DNA of 64,000 bases from Caldilineae bacterium (GTDB taxonomy: Bacteria; Chloroflexota; Anaerolineae; JAAEKA01): positions 199,881 to 263,880 of the forward strand of contig JACKBK010000001.1 in the NCBI GenBank assembly GCA_020634555.1. Reading direction: 5' to 3'. Made by a program: the position numbers and the translations under genes. Below the pieces are notes generated by a model. It had not been told where the DNA came from and searched no databases. It saw only the letters and a list, made by a program, of their open reading frames with translations. This document shows positions 8,863 through 17,942 of the stretch, piece by piece. The number at the start of each line of letters is the position of its first letter. The stretch's first letter is position 1.

Positions 8863-9822
8863 TTGAAGCATCCCTTTTCACAGTTCACATCAACCAATCT
8901 CGTGATGACGTTTCACAGCGTGCCGTCGGACGCGTTTTTCCGACGCGCGTTGGAAACGATCGGGCGCTGGTATCGCTTCGTGGAAGCCGGGGAGGTACGT
9001 GAGTTCTTCCATGGGGGACGGCGTTTCAACAATGGCTGTCTGGTGACGTTCGACGACGGGGAGCGCAGCTTCGCGGACCAGGCGCTGCCGGTGTTGGAGG
9101 CAATGGACGTGCCTGCGGTCTTGTTCGTCTCTCCTGGTGTGTTGGGCAGTGGCCGCAACTACTGGTTCCAGGACCTGCGTACCCTGCGCGCCGAGGTCGG
9201 CGACGACGTGATCCGCCAGGCCGCCGCAGTGCAGCTTGGCGTCCCGGCAGAGAAGGTTGCAGGCTATGGCGTCCCGGCGTTGATGAAATCGCTGCAGTTG
9301 GAGGAGATCAGACACCTGCTGGATGATCTGGCTGCGCAACACGGCATCCGCTTCAATAAGCGCTGGAACCTGACTCTCGACGAGATAGCGGCGCTGGACC
9401 ACCATTCGCTGGTTACAATCGGCGCGCATTCGATGCACCATCCAATTCTTGCCAATGAGACCGATGGTGTGGCTGAGCAGGAGATCGCGGGATCGGTAGC
9501 CGCGCTGCACGCGCTGCTGGGCCGGTCGGTAGATCTCTTCGCCTATCCTAACGGCGCGCGCGGGCTGGACTTTGGCGTTCGAGAACAGCAGATGTTGCGC
9601 GAATGGGGCGTCCGGCTGGCTTTTGCAACCGATACCGGATTCTTCGACGGGAACACCGATCCGCTGGCTATTCCGCGGGCTGCATTGAGTGGTGATGAAA
9701 GCGTGCGCGAGATTCAGGCGCGGCTGGCGGCGGTGCCAGTGTGGGACCGGCTGCGCACCGGGCGCGAGCGAAAGGAGCGCGAGGCGAGAAGTTCGACTTT
9801 TTCGGCAAAGTCGAACCACTAA
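8863..9822 (+). CDS. polysaccharide deacetylase (NodB homology, CE4)
   Basis: A 319-residue CE4 protein, which removes N- or O-acyl groups from glycans with a divalent metal. Motif 1 is TFDDGE (residues 62-67) with both aspartates. Motif 2 is HSMHH (189-193), whose first and last histidines are the metal ligands. Motif 3 is represented by YPNGARG (228-234). No signal peptide is evident, so it may act in the cytosol on a lipid-linked or soluble sugar. I chose TTG at 8863 because aaagga lies 8 bp upstream; ATG at 8905 is an alternative but would cut into the first strand. The MITE-like element ends 22 bp upstream. The C-terminus is charged and poorly conserved. Confidence 0.85.
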   Translation: MKHPFSQFTSTNLVMTFHSVPSDAFFRRALETIGRWYRFVEAGEVREFFHGGRRFNNGCLVTFDDGERSFADQALPVLEAMDVPAVLFVSPGVLGSGRNYWFQDLRTLRAEVGDDVIRQAAAVQLGVPAEKVAGYGVPALMKSLQLEEIRHLLDDLAAQHGIRFNKRWNLTLDEIAALDHHSLVTIGAHSMHHPILANETDGVAEQEIAGSVAALHALLGRSVDLFAYPNGARGLDFGVREQQMLREWGVRLAFATDTGFFDGNTDPLAIPRAALSGDESVREIQARLAAVPVWDRLRTGRERKEREARSSTFSAKSNH

Positions 9823-9835
9823 ATGCACGAACGAT

Positions 9836-10783
9836 TCACCCTATCTGTTTGTGGTATTCGTCGAACTGGCGCACGCGTCGCATGCCGACCCGCTCGTAGA
9901 GACGGTAGGCGTTTTCGTTGCTGGCCTCGACACCCAGCGCAACCCGCATCTTGCCCCGCAGGTAGAACTCACCAAATACGTGCCGCAGCAACGCTGATCC
10001 GATGCCCTGCCGGCGCCGGTCGTCCGCCACGGCCAGGTGACGCACCCAGCCATACGGGCCGTAATCGTAGCACACGGCCGTCCCAACCAAGTTACCCTGG
10101 GAGTATAGCAAAAACCACAGGTCGGGAACGAAATGATCAGGGCGCATCATGAAGTCGCGCCACTCCTCAAATAGCGGCGGCGTCCGTCCCGGCGCGTCGA
10201 AGGCCGTCTGGATGAAGCGATATAACTCCTCGTCATCCTCTCCCGGATGAAAGGCGCGCAGGTAACAACCATCGGGCCATTCCGGCTCTGGCGGCCGCTC
10301 GGTCATGTCGATCTGCATACGAAAGTGATACTTCTTCGGCGCATACCCAGCCTTATTCAGCGCGTCGCGGTCAGCCTGGTTGACGTGAGCGGCAAAGGCG
10401 CTTACTTGAGGAGGTACATCGACCAAGGAAGCGAGCATCTCGCGTAAGCGGCGTTCGCACTGCTCCAACAACCACCCTTGCAGGCCGATTTCTTGCAGCG
10501 CCGGCCGCGCATAGAAGTCAGCCTGGAAGCCGCCGCTCCAATGAGACACCAGGCCGTAGCCTGCCAATGAGCCGTCAGGCGCGTCGACCAACCAGGCATC
10601 GCGGACAAGATCGGCGCTCTCCCAATCAAAGATAAAGTCCTCCAGGTCGCTGTCCGGCTCTCCGTATTCCGCGACGTCGCAGGCGTTCAACAGCGCGAGA
10701 ACAACCTGTGCATCTTCCATCCTCGGTGGACGAACACTGTAGCCGTCCGGCAGGGCGAAAGCCGCCTGTGGTGTTAAATCCAT
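9836..10783 (-). CDS. tandem GNAT-family acetyltransferase
   Basis: A 315-residue protein with two GNAT folds in a row. The N-terminal copy (about 15-165) is degenerate. The C-terminal copy (about 170-315) has a clear motif A for acetyl-CoA binding: VRHLAVADDRRRQGIGSALL, with the R/Q-x-x-G-x-G/A loop RRQGIGSA. It ends with the common GVEASNENAYRLYERVGM motif B region. This two-domain plan is seen in mycothiol-synthase-like and MshD-like proteins, but the substrate cannot be assigned. It is convergent with the deacetylase gene with 13 bp between stops. Confidence 0.8.
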   Translation of the reverse strand: MDLTPQAAFALPDGYSVRPPRMEDAQVVLALLNACDVAEYGEPDSDLEDFIFDWESADLVRDAWLVDAPDGSLAGYGLVSHWSGGFQADFYARPALQEIGLQGWLLEQCERRLREMLASLVDVPPQVSAFAAHVNQADRDALNKAGYAPKKYHFRMQIDMTERPPEPEWPDGCYLRAFHPGEDDEELYRFIQTAFDAPGRTPPLFEEWRDFMMRPDHFVPDLWFLLYSQGNLVGTAVCYDYGPYGWVRHLAVADDRRRQGIGSALLRHVFGEFYLRGKMRVALGVEASNENAYRLYERVGMRRVRQFDEYHKQIG

Positions 10784-10921
10784 GTGTCCTCGTTGGTCGT
10801 CAGACCATGAATCGCGAACCTGAAACAGGGCAGGTCGGAATCCACCACCCCGGCTGCGCGCTCCATGTCCATGAACTCATCTAGCAACGCTATCGACATC
10901 GGCGGAAAAACAGCACATCGG

Positions 10922-11611
10922 TTATTCCTTTGCGGGCAGCGACAATAGCTCGGTAAGCCGTGTGATCTCGTAACGAATCGGCCACCCATCCGGACGAGTT
11001 GCGCCATGCGGATTGAACCAGCACGCGTCGACGCCGTATCCGATCGCGCCGCGAATGTCGGAACTGAGCCCGTCGCCGATCATCAACACGGCGTTGCGCG
11101 GCGGGTTGCCCATTTGCTGGAAAGCGATGTCGAAAATCCGCGGATCGGGTTTTGCGACGCCCACCTCGTCGGAGATGACTATGCCGGCGAAGTAGTCCTG
11201 TAAACCGCAGCCTGCCAGCCGCGACCGCTGCACATCCTGCAATCCGTTGGTGAGCACGATCATTTGGTAGCGGCCGTGCAGCGCTGCGACCACCTCAGCC
11301 GCCCCGTCGATCAGATCGGCCTGCCGGCCGAGGTTCAGCAGATAGTCACGGCTGAAGGTAGCGGCATCGGTGTCGAGTTCCAGCCGGCTGAACAGCCGGG
11401 CAAAGCGCTCGACGCGCAGATCGTCGGCCGTGATCTCGCCGCGCTCAAACTCGCGCCAGATCTGGCTGTTGACCTCGCGGTACACGTCAGCGTATTCCGG
11501 CGCGAAGGAGTAGCCGTTTTGGTCGAATGTGCGCCGGAAGGCAGCCGCCTCGGCGCGGTCGTAGTCGAACAGCGTGCCGTCGGCGTCGAATATCAGCCAG
11601 GTGTAGGACAT
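10922..11611 (-). CDS. yjjG: HAD hydrolase, YjjG-like pyrimidine 5'-nucleotidase
   Basis: A HAD-superfamily phosphatase of subfamily IA. Motif I is FDADGTL with nucleophile D9 and acid D11; motif II is VLTNG; motif III is the Lys of AKPDPRIFD; motif IV is MIGDGLSSDIRGA. The alpha-helical cap and the GxGLSSD loop fit the YjjG/TIGR02254 family, which dephosphorylates non-canonical pyrimidine nucleotides as housecleaning. A TTG at 11617 is in frame and overlaps the stop of the upstream gene (ttga), but ATG at 11611 gives the family start MSYTWLIFDADGTL. It is coupled to the DUF1579 gene upstream. Confidence 0.85.
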   Translation of the reverse strand: MSYTWLIFDADGTLFDYDRAEAAAFRRTFDQNGYSFAPEYADVYREVNSQIWREFERGEITADDLRVERFARLFSRLELDTDAATFSRDYLLNLGRQADLIDGAAEVVAALHGRYQMIVLTNGLQDVQRSRLAGCGLQDYFAGIVISDEVGVAKPDPRIFDIAFQQMGNPPRNAVLMIGDGLSSDIRGAIGYGVDACWFNPHGATRPDGWPIRYEITRLTELLSLPAKE

Positions 11612-11613
11612 CG

Positions 11614-12111
11614 TCAACGCACGCGCTCGTAGCGGGTTTCCACGGCCTTGTATGCCTCGCCGCCGGGCGGGATGTTATAGGCGGTGATGGTGATGTGGTC
11701 GTCGTCGGTCAGGTCAATCTCGGTGCGCCAGCCCCAAGGCGGGCCGCCGTTAGGGTCGTCGTAGCCGCCGAGAACGACGAAGGCACGCTCATCAGGCTCA
11801 GCTTGCGAGCACATGATGGCTGTTCCCATGTGCACGTTGTCGATCCACGCCGCCTGGCATTTGCCGGTCGCGATGTCGAAACCATAGATCGCGATGCCGC
11901 GCATCGGCTGGCCCTGCAAGGTTCCCTCGTACTCATGGACGACGAAGTACCCGCCCAGCACGGGACGGATCGCGCCGCGCTGGGGCGACTCGTCGGCCAG
12001 TTGGCCGGGCTCGAACCAGGTGCGGGTGACGCCCTGCCACTGGCCGCAGATGCGCGCCAGTCCGCTGTGGACGATGCTCAGATTGCTGATGTCGTTGGTT
12101 TGTTGGCTCAT
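11614..12111 (-). CDS. DUF1579-like protein
   Basis: A 165-residue protein resembling DUF1579, a lipocalin-like or beta-barrel family of unknown role. Typical parts are ICGQWQGVTRTWFEPGQLAD, VVHEYEGTLQGQPMRGIAIYG, and the aromatic-rich AAWIDNVHMGT. No signal peptide. It precedes the YjjG-like gene in the same direction with touching ends, so both are probably co-transcribed. The family is predicted to bind small hydrophobic molecules; that is unproven. Confidence 0.75.
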   Translation of the reverse strand: MSQQTNDISNLSIVHSGLARICGQWQGVTRTWFEPGQLADESPQRGAIRPVLGGYFVVHEYEGTLQGQPMRGIAIYGFDIATGKCQAAWIDNVHMGTAIMCSQAEPDERAFVVLGGYDDPNGGPPWGWRTEIDLTDDDHITITAYNIPPGGEAYKAVETRYERVR

Positions 12112-12190
12112 GGCATTCTCCGGGAGAGATTGTAGCCACCGAGCCGGTGAATGGGAAATCCTGCGGCGTTGCCGGAATCGTGGCAGAACT

Positions 12191-12226
12191 AACGAGGCCG
12201 TCCCTTTGATCAGGGACGGCCTCGTT
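12191..12226 (-). terminator. hairpin terminator after the lipoprotein gene
   Basis: A perfect 15-bp stem (aacgaggccgtccct at 12191-12205 with its reverse complement at 12212-12226) and a 6-base loop lies 12 bp past the stop of the lipoprotein gene. The T tract is weak, so strength is uncertain; it could work in both directions. Confidence 0.7.
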
Positions 12227-12237
12227 CAAGACACTCG

Positions 12238-13863
12238 TCAGTCGATTGTCCGCGGAGAAACTACATCGAATCGGATGGAGTTGGACCGGTTGTTGTTCTC
12301 ATTGCTTTCCGAGACCTGATTCTGATAATCAACCTCAAGGAAAACGGAGTAGCTGCCCGGCGGCCAGTTTGATTGGTGGCCCACAGCAAAGCGCTGCTCA
12401 ACCGACTCCCCCGGCGACAGGGGCTGCTGAACGATCATATAACCCGACGTCACCTGGCCGTTCGTCCAATCCCGCAGACGCACACCGCTTGGCGCCTCGG
12501 TCTGCCCGCGGTTCGTAACCCGGTAGGTGATCCACGTCCACGGCTCTGCGCCGTACACAATCCGATCACGGTCGATCCCAACGATCTCCACAACCAGGTC
12601 CGGCGGCCCTGCTACCGGCTCCGGCGCCCTCACGCGGAAGCCTGTATCGGCGCGCCGGCCGGTCGGTTGAGCCTGAACGAAGACCTGCCAGTTGCCGGCG
12701 TCCTCCTCTTCGGCAGTGAACCGCATCGCCAGGCCTGGGCCGCGTACGCCCGGACAACTTACCATATCCAGTGTGGCCGGCACCTCGTGTTCGAAGACCT
12801 GCCGGGAGTGCTCGCCGGAGAAGACCAGGCCCAGCGAATCCTCGCTGGCGGGGTCGATGTTGAGCACGATCAGATAGAGCGGTTGGCCAGGATCAACCTC
12901 TTGCGGATCAACGCACGCGACCAACGGCTTCGGCACGAACCTGGTTGGCGTGCTGGTGGGGGTCGGCGTCCTCGTGGGTATTCGGGTTGGCGTGCGCGTG
13001 GGCCGACGGGTCGGTGTTCGCGTGGGCTGGCGGGTCGCCGTACGCGTCGGAACAGGGGTCGGTGTTCGCGTCGGAGCTCGTGTTGCCGTGCTGGTTGGCG
13101 TCGGCGTCGGTTCTTCCTCAACAAACACAATCTCCACGTCGTCGGCCGACACGCGGCTGGCCTCAGGTCCGAATCCGGCGCGCACATCCAGCTCGATATC
13201 GTGGAAGATATTCCACAGGCCAAGCTCGTCGGCCAGCGCCCGCATGTCCTCCAGCCGCGCCGAAACCTGGGGCGCAGCTTCTTCCACGATCAGCGCCCAT
13301 TGGTCGGTTCCAACCGGCTTGACGTCGTCCGGATTGGCCAGGTTGCTGGTCTCTACCTGGCCGTCGAAGACACGAACGATGGTCACCCGCGCCTCAGGCA
13401 CATAGGCCAACATGATGGAGGTGCCGATCAACTCCACCCTGGCGTTGTCCGTGGTCAGCTCGACTCGCTGGCCGGCCACTGGCTTGCCGGTGATTTGGGC
13501 CGCGCCGGTTGCCAGGCCCAGCCTGAGCCATGTCGGAGTCGCATCTTTCATCACCAGACCCGTCTCATTCCCTACGTCTCCGTAGAGCCGAACATACAGG
13601 TCAGGCCAGCGCAAAAGCGCCTGCCCTCCCACTCGTGTCCACACCTGGTCGCCGATCTGCGCCAGCACCGAACTCGCAATCTCCTGCTGGTTCTGGCCGA
13701 GCTGCTGGCGCCAGACCTGGCTGCGCTCGCGATCAACCGAGACCTGGGCAGCATTTGATCCCGTCGCCCCTGTCGACGGTGCCGCTGTGGGCACTGGCCC
13801 GGCCACACAACCTGCAGTGAGTAGAATCAAGCCCGACAGCACAACTAAAATCCGATAAAACAT
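12238..13863 (-). CDS. lipoprotein with FecR-like domain, Thr/Pro stalk and CARDB-like domain
   Basis: A 541-residue exported lipoprotein. The signal peptide ends in lipobox LTAGC with the lipidated C19. Residues about 60-200 contain a FecR-like segment (TTDNARVELIGTSIMLAY, VTIVRVFDGQVETSN), a fold often used as a periplasmic or surface signal domain. Residues about 249-304 are a TPTRTPT-type stalk of Thr/Pro/Arg repeats. The C-terminus (about 420-537) resembles a CARDB adhesion-type beta-sandwich (PDLVVEIVGID, ITYRVTNRGQT, VFLEVDYQNQVSESNENNN). The start at 13863 has the ideal ribosome site aaaggaggttgaa. A longer open frame upstream is only overlap with the next gene. It lies 20 bp after the CHAT-STAND gene and is probably its operon partner. 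Confidence 0.85.
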   Translation of the reverse strand: MFYRILVVLSGLILLTAGCVAGPVPTAAPSTGATGSNAAQVSVDRERSQVWRQQLGQNQQEIASSVLAQIGDQVWTRVGGQALLRWPDLYVRLYGDVGNETGLVMKDATPTWLRLGLATGAAQITGKPVAGQRVELTTDNARVELIGTSIMLAYVPEARVTIVRVFDGQVETSNLANPDDVKPVGTDQWALIVEEAAPQVSARLEDMRALADELGLWNIFHDIELDVRAGFGPEASRVSADDVEIVFVEEEPTPTPTSTATRAPTRTPTPVPTRTATRQPTRTPTRRPTRTPTRIPTRTPTPTSTPTRFVPKPLVACVDPQEVDPGQPLYLIVLNIDPASEDSLGLVFSGEHSRQVFEHEVPATLDMVSCPGVRGPGLAMRFTAEEEDAGNWQVFVQAQPTGRRADTGFRVRAPEPVAGPPDLVVEIVGIDRDRIVYGAEPWTWITYRVTNRGQTEAPSGVRLRDWTNGQVTSGYMIVQQPLSPGESVEQRFAVGHQSNWPPGSYSVFLEVDYQNQVSESNENNNRSNSIRFDVVSPRTID

Positions 13864-13883
13864 TTCAACCTCCTTTGGCGCGT

Positions 13884-16800
13884 TCACGCGCTCCCCGTGC
13901 TTGTCACCGGAGACCAGCGCCGACCCTGGCGCAACAGATACCAGACCCGTGCTCCGGCGACTCTTCCGATTGCCAATCCCCCACTCAACCCAAAGCCTGC
14001 CAATGCTGCTCGCACGGCAGCCAGCGGGCCGGCCGGCTCCGCCAGCGGCACACCTCCCACCAGGAACCAGGCCAGCAGGCAACCCGCAGCACCGCCAATT
14101 CCTGCACCGATCAGTGCCCGGCCGTAGGAGGGCGTCTCCAGAGTGCCTGCCAGGCTTTGATAGCCAATTGCAGTGCCCAGTCCCCACAGGCTCCCGCCCA
14201 GGACGTATGTGGCAGCCAGGCTGCGGTCGGCCGGCAGCCCAGAACCTTGCACCGACGCGAAAAGCAGATTGGTCAGGGCGTCCAGCGGCCACCACAGGAT
14301 GATCAGCCCGACAACAAAGCCCAGCCAGATACCTATCCCCTGGCGCACGGCCTGGCTGCGCGGTGATCCACCGGCGCCAGACAGCCCCACGATCCATGCA
14401 ATCGCCACCGTCACTGCTCCGATGGCGCAGACGAACGGCATGTCGATCAAGCTGTGCAGAGCAAAGTAGAACCAGGGCAGCCCCATGATCATTGTGTCGA
14501 TCAACAACGCTGCCCCGAGGCCGAGGCCGGCTCCCACGCCGGCCAGCAGACTCTCAGTCACCAGCCGCCAGCGGTTGCCCCAAACGCGCAACCCCAGGCT
14601 CCAGACAGCAACCAGCGCCTGCAAGCCAAGCGATACCTGCGGCACGGCGAAGCCTGCTGCCTTCATCTGCGCCATGGCCTGCGCTTTGCGCCAACCGCGA
14701 CCTTTCGGGGTTGCATCGTCCATGGCTTGAAACCCAGCCTGGACCGCGTCCATGCCCGTGGCAGCCAGCGCCAATGCAGCGCTGTGGCGCACATCGCCTT
14801 GACGGGCGCCCGTAGCTGCCCGCGCAAGCGTCCCATTGCCGGTAGTCGTCACACCGAGCGCAGCCGCGGCCAGGTCCGCTCCGTGGGTTGGTTCGCTCTC
14901 GTCCACTTGTCGATTGATCGCCGCCAGAACCCCCTTTGTGCCGTTGTCCTGAGCAAGTTCGCCAGCCCAGTAGCCAACGTCGAACTGGTGGCGCACAGCG
15001 CTGTGCAGCAGCAGGCAGAGCTGCGGGCTGCCAATGCTCAACCGTTCACGGCGGGACCGTATCTCTGCCAGGCGATTGGCGCCTACCAGCAGCTCTGGTA
15101 CCACGAAGCCAGCGCCGTCCGGAGGCTGCTGTTCTTCGCTCAACGTCCACTGCGCGTACCAATCCTCCCAGGCGCGGTCCAGCGTCTCCTGCGCACAGCG
15201 GTCGAGCGCCGCGTCGCGGTCGAACCAGCCCGCGATCTCGGTGGCCAACTGGTGATGGCTGACGGAATAGACGGGCGCCTCGTCCGGGTTTGCCCGCCGT
15301 TCCACAACACCCTGAAGACGCAGCGCGTCCAGAGTCGCCTGTACGTGCTCAACCTCTACACCGATCGTGTGAGAGATTGACGATGCGGCCACGAACACTC
15401 GCTCGCCTGCTGCCGACACCAACTGCTGCAACACTGCACGTGCCAGCTCGCGTTGCTCTGACTTGACAAAGCCCTCGCGGAGCGTCTGGTCAAGATAATG
15501 TGCCAATACTGCGGCAACTCCGCCGGCAGGATAGGACTCAGCGCTGATGAGCCGCGCATTGGCCTGCAGGGCCGCCCGGTAGAGCGCGTGGCAGACAATC
15601 TGCAGATGGGTGGGATGGATAAACTGGCCTTCGTGCTCGGCCGCCAACTCAGGCAGGAGGCGTTGCTCCAGCAATGACTTGTCCATGTCCATCGGTGGAA
15701 CATGGCGAGTCAGAGGCTGAAGGATGGCCTGCGCCGCCTGCACCCGGCTGAGAGGCCCCAGGCTGACAGGCGTCTTCCACAAGCCTGGCAGTCCCTCGCC
15801 CAGCGCGGTGAGACGGCCAACATAGTCCTCGCGTACCACCAGGACGGCGCGGAACGGGAGCGGCAAGGTCTGCGCGGCACAGGCCGCCAACTGGCGAGCC
15901 AGATTGGTCCGTCCATCGCTGTTGCTGGCGCCCAGGAACTCTTCGAGCTGGTCGAAGACCACCGCAACGGGGTGCCCGATCTCTTGTTGCAGCACAGAGA
16001 TAAGGCCCGGCAAGTCGTGGACAGCGGAGACGTCCACATGCAGCGCGGTCGAGCGCCCCACAGCCTCGATCAGGGCAGCCACGGGATCGTTGTGTTGGCC
16101 CACTGCCAGCACCAGGTAGCCGCTGTCCAGCAGATCCGGGATCAGACCTGCGTTGACGAGAGAAGTCTTGCCGATGCCCGGCGGGCCTTGCAGGACGACC
16201 ACTGGCTGCTGCAAGACCTCGCCCAACAACTCCCGGGTCTCACCGCTGCGACCAAAGAACACCGCTTTGTCGGCAGTCTCGTAGGGACTCAGGAACTTGT
16301 AAGGTGCGGCTTCCGGCGGGTGCAGTACATCCCAGTCAGGTCCCGGTGAACCCGCAGGACGGAAATAGATACGCACAGCGCCGTCGCCCCCCACCAGTTC
16401 GCTTTGCCAGCGCTGAGGGTCGCGGAAGCGAAACAGGTTGCCTTCTCCGTCGCGGCTGCGCAGGTAAAGGGCCGGAATGTGCCACGTGCCGCGGCTGACC
16501 AGGATCCTACGACCGGCGCTGGTGGCCGCGGCTACCGATTCGCTGCGCGCCAGCGCAGCGTAGAACTCTTTGCTGAAGACCACCGTTGAGTCCACAGGAA
16601 CCGAATACTGCATTGCCACGACCGCGGGGATGCCGGCCAGCAGCAGCCGCGGTCCAATGCTGTTGAACACAGTAGCGCCCTTGACCGCCCCTGACTGGCA
16701 GGCGCTGGCGATGAACAGCCGCACCTGCCGTTCCGACAGGACCGTAGCCAGCTCCCGAGGACTGACCATTTGGGAGAAGCCGTCGCCTTTGTTGCTTTCG

Positions 16801-17663
16801 AACAACAGGAAGCCTTCGAGGAACGCATCGTCCAGCCGGGCGCCACAACGGGTGTTGGCACAAACGGGCGTATCTTCGCTGTTGAAGGCGCCACACAGCG
16901 GGCAGCGGCGTCCGAACACCCCATGGCCGTCGAAGTGGATCACATGATAGGTTCGCGCGTTGACGGCTGCCGCCAGCGCGTCGGGCGTCGGCGGTGACAG
17001 CGAATGGATGCGCACGACGCCGCGCTGCGCCAGATCATCGAACGCTGCCCGGATGGCATCTGTCTCAGCCGCCGGGTCCAGGGTCAGCGCGTCGCGCGGG
17101 CGCGCGGTGATGGTCAGCACCTCCAGGCGGTCGGTCACCGGGTAGGGCGCCGTGGCTTGCGCAAAGGTAACATAGCGGGTGAGCTGTACACGCCCGCTGG
17201 CGACCAGTGGTTCTTCGTCGTATGCCAGCAGTTCCCAAGGCAGGCTCGCCAAATCGACGGCGTCGCGGTCGAACCGCAGTTGCAGCGTTACCGGCTCGCG
17301 TTGCTGGCCAGCTTGCGCCAGCGTTGCAACGAACGCAGCGCGCACGTCGTGATCTGCCTGGTCGCTGGTTGGAAACAGGGCGTTGAAAAGCAGGCGCCCT
17401 ACGCGGCGGCGCAACACGTCCGCCGCGGGAACTCGCGCCTCATCGAGGATTCCCACACGTTGCAGCGTCGCTGCTTCGCTGTCTGTAAGCGTTTGATTCC
17501 CTGTATCGCTTGCCTCAAGAACGTTGAGCAGCGTCTGGATGGCGGCCCCTTGCAAGGGCATCTCCACCACCTGGCGAGGCTCGCCGCGCGCCGAATCCTC
17601 CACCCGCACTTCTACGGTGGTGGAACTGACATACGAAAGCTGGATTCGCAAGACGGCGCTCAT
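13884..17663 (-). CDS. CHAT protease - STAND NTPase - multi-TM protein
   Basis: A 1259-residue fusion. The N-terminal part is a CHAT (caspase-like HetF-associated) domain with the catalytic His in HFDGHGVF (near 244) and Cys in IASACQSG (near 321). Between them is a small zinc-ribbon-like insert CPLC ... CANTRC. A STAND-type P-loop NTPase follows: Walker A GPPGIGKTS near 497, Walker B VAVVFDQLEEF near 570. After a winged-helix and helical region (about 750-1010), the C-terminal quarter has about six hydrophobic segments, so the protein is membrane-anchored. Such proteins sense a cue with the STAND module and release proteolysis, in cell-death or defence. I use ATG at 17663 (MSAVLRIQL); an in-frame ATG at 17729 adds 22 residues without homology. 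Confidence 0.85.
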   Translation of the reverse strand: MSAVLRIQLSYVSSTTVEVRVEDSARGEPRQVVEMPLQGAAIQTLLNVLEASDTGNQTLTDSEAATLQRVGILDEARVPAADVLRRRVGRLLFNALFPTSDQADHDVRAAFVATLAQAGQQREPVTLQLRFDRDAVDLASLPWELLAYDEEPLVASGRVQLTRYVTFAQATAPYPVTDRLEVLTITARPRDALTLDPAAETDAIRAAFDDLAQRGVVRIHSLSPPTPDALAAAVNARTYHVIHFDGHGVFGRRCPLCGAFNSEDTPVCANTRCGARLDDAFLEGFLLFESNKGDGFSQMVSPRELATVLSERQVRLFIASACQSGAVKGATVFNSIGPRLLLAGIPAVVAMQYSVPVDSTVVFSKEFYAALARSESVAAATSAGRRILVSRGTWHIPALYLRSRDGEGNLFRFRDPQRWQSELVGGDGAVRIYFRPAGSPGPDWDVLHPPEAAPYKFLSPYETADKAVFFGRSGETRELLGEVLQQPVVVLQGPPGIGKTSLVNAGLIPDLLDSGYLVLAVGQHNDPVAALIEAVGRSTALHVDVSAVHDLPGLISVLQQEIGHPVAVVFDQLEEFLGASNSDGRTNLARQLAACAAQTLPLPFRAVLVVREDYVGRLTALGEGLPGLWKTPVSLGPLSRVQAAQAILQPLTRHVPPMDMDKSLLEQRLLPELAAEHEGQFIHPTHLQIVCHALYRAALQANARLISAESYPAGGVAAVLAHYLDQTLREGFVKSEQRELARAVLQQLVSAAGERVFVAASSISHTIGVEVEHVQATLDALRLQGVVERRANPDEAPVYSVSHHQLATEIAGWFDRDAALDRCAQETLDRAWEDWYAQWTLSEEQQPPDGAGFVVPELLVGANRLAEIRSRRERLSIGSPQLCLLLHSAVRHQFDVGYWAGELAQDNGTKGVLAAINRQVDESEPTHGADLAAAALGVTTTGNGTLARAATGARQGDVRHSAALALAATGMDAVQAGFQAMDDATPKGRGWRKAQAMAQMKAAGFAVPQVSLGLQALVAVWSLGLRVWGNRWRLVTESLLAGVGAGLGLGAALLIDTMIMGLPWFYFALHSLIDMPFVCAIGAVTVAIAWIVGLSGAGGSPRSQAVRQGIGIWLGFVVGLIILWWPLDALTNLLFASVQGSGLPADRSLAATYVLGGSLWGLGTAIGYQSLAGTLETPSYGRALIGAGIGGAAGCLLAWFLVGGVPLAEPAGPLAAVRAALAGFGLSGGLAIGRVAGARVWYLLRQGRRWSPVTSTGSA

Positions 17664-17743
17664 ACGCCTTTTTCCTCGTCCCCAACGGAACCGCTTCTTC
17701 GCCAGCAGTGTCCGTTGCCTGTGGCACATGGTTGTGCAATAGA

Positions 17744-17772
17744 ATTAATCTGTCACGCTTGTAACTGTTCAA
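17744..17772 (-). promoter_or_regulatory. candidate promoter of the CHAT-STAND gene
   Basis: On the minus strand TTGAAC (17767-17772) and ATTAAT (17744-17749) are 17 bp apart, about 80 bp before the ATG at 17663. The match is moderate. The rest of the gap 17664-17865 has no other clear feature. Confidence 0.35.
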
Positions 17773-17865
17773 CGTATAGCGTGCAGAGTAGTTACTGTCA
17801 TCCTTTTAAACGCAGTGGCGGGTCAGATTTGCAGTATCCCGGATGATTTCCTGCCGCTGGACGCG

Positions 17866-17906
17866 AAAAAGCGCTGGCCTCCTCAAAGAAGAGCCAGCGC
17901 TTTTTT
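17866..17906 (-). terminator. rho-independent terminator of the MerR gene (bidirectional)
   Basis: aaaaagcgctggc and gccagcgctttttt form a strong stem with a 14-base loop and T runs on both strands. It lies 37 bp past the MerR stop and also bounds the CHAT-STAND transcription unit. Confidence 0.85.
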
Positions 17907-17942
17907 CAGAGATTGCCCGGACGTTTGTCCGGGATTTTGAGG

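Noticed and set aside
10774..11007. 77-residue minus-strand open frame between GNAT and HAD genes
   Set aside because: It overlaps both neighbours, has no recognisable homology and no clear ribosome site. A gene remnant in 10784-10921 cannot be excluded.
12950..13115. Repeat array in the lipoprotein gene considered as CRISPR or tandem repeat element
   Set aside because: It is the codon-level repeat of the Thr/Pro stalk; no spacers, no cas genes.
13864..14397. N-terminal extension of the lipoprotein frame
   Set aside because: It overlaps the conserved end of the CHAT-STAND gene in another frame, and the ideal ribosome site and lipobox fix the start at 13863.
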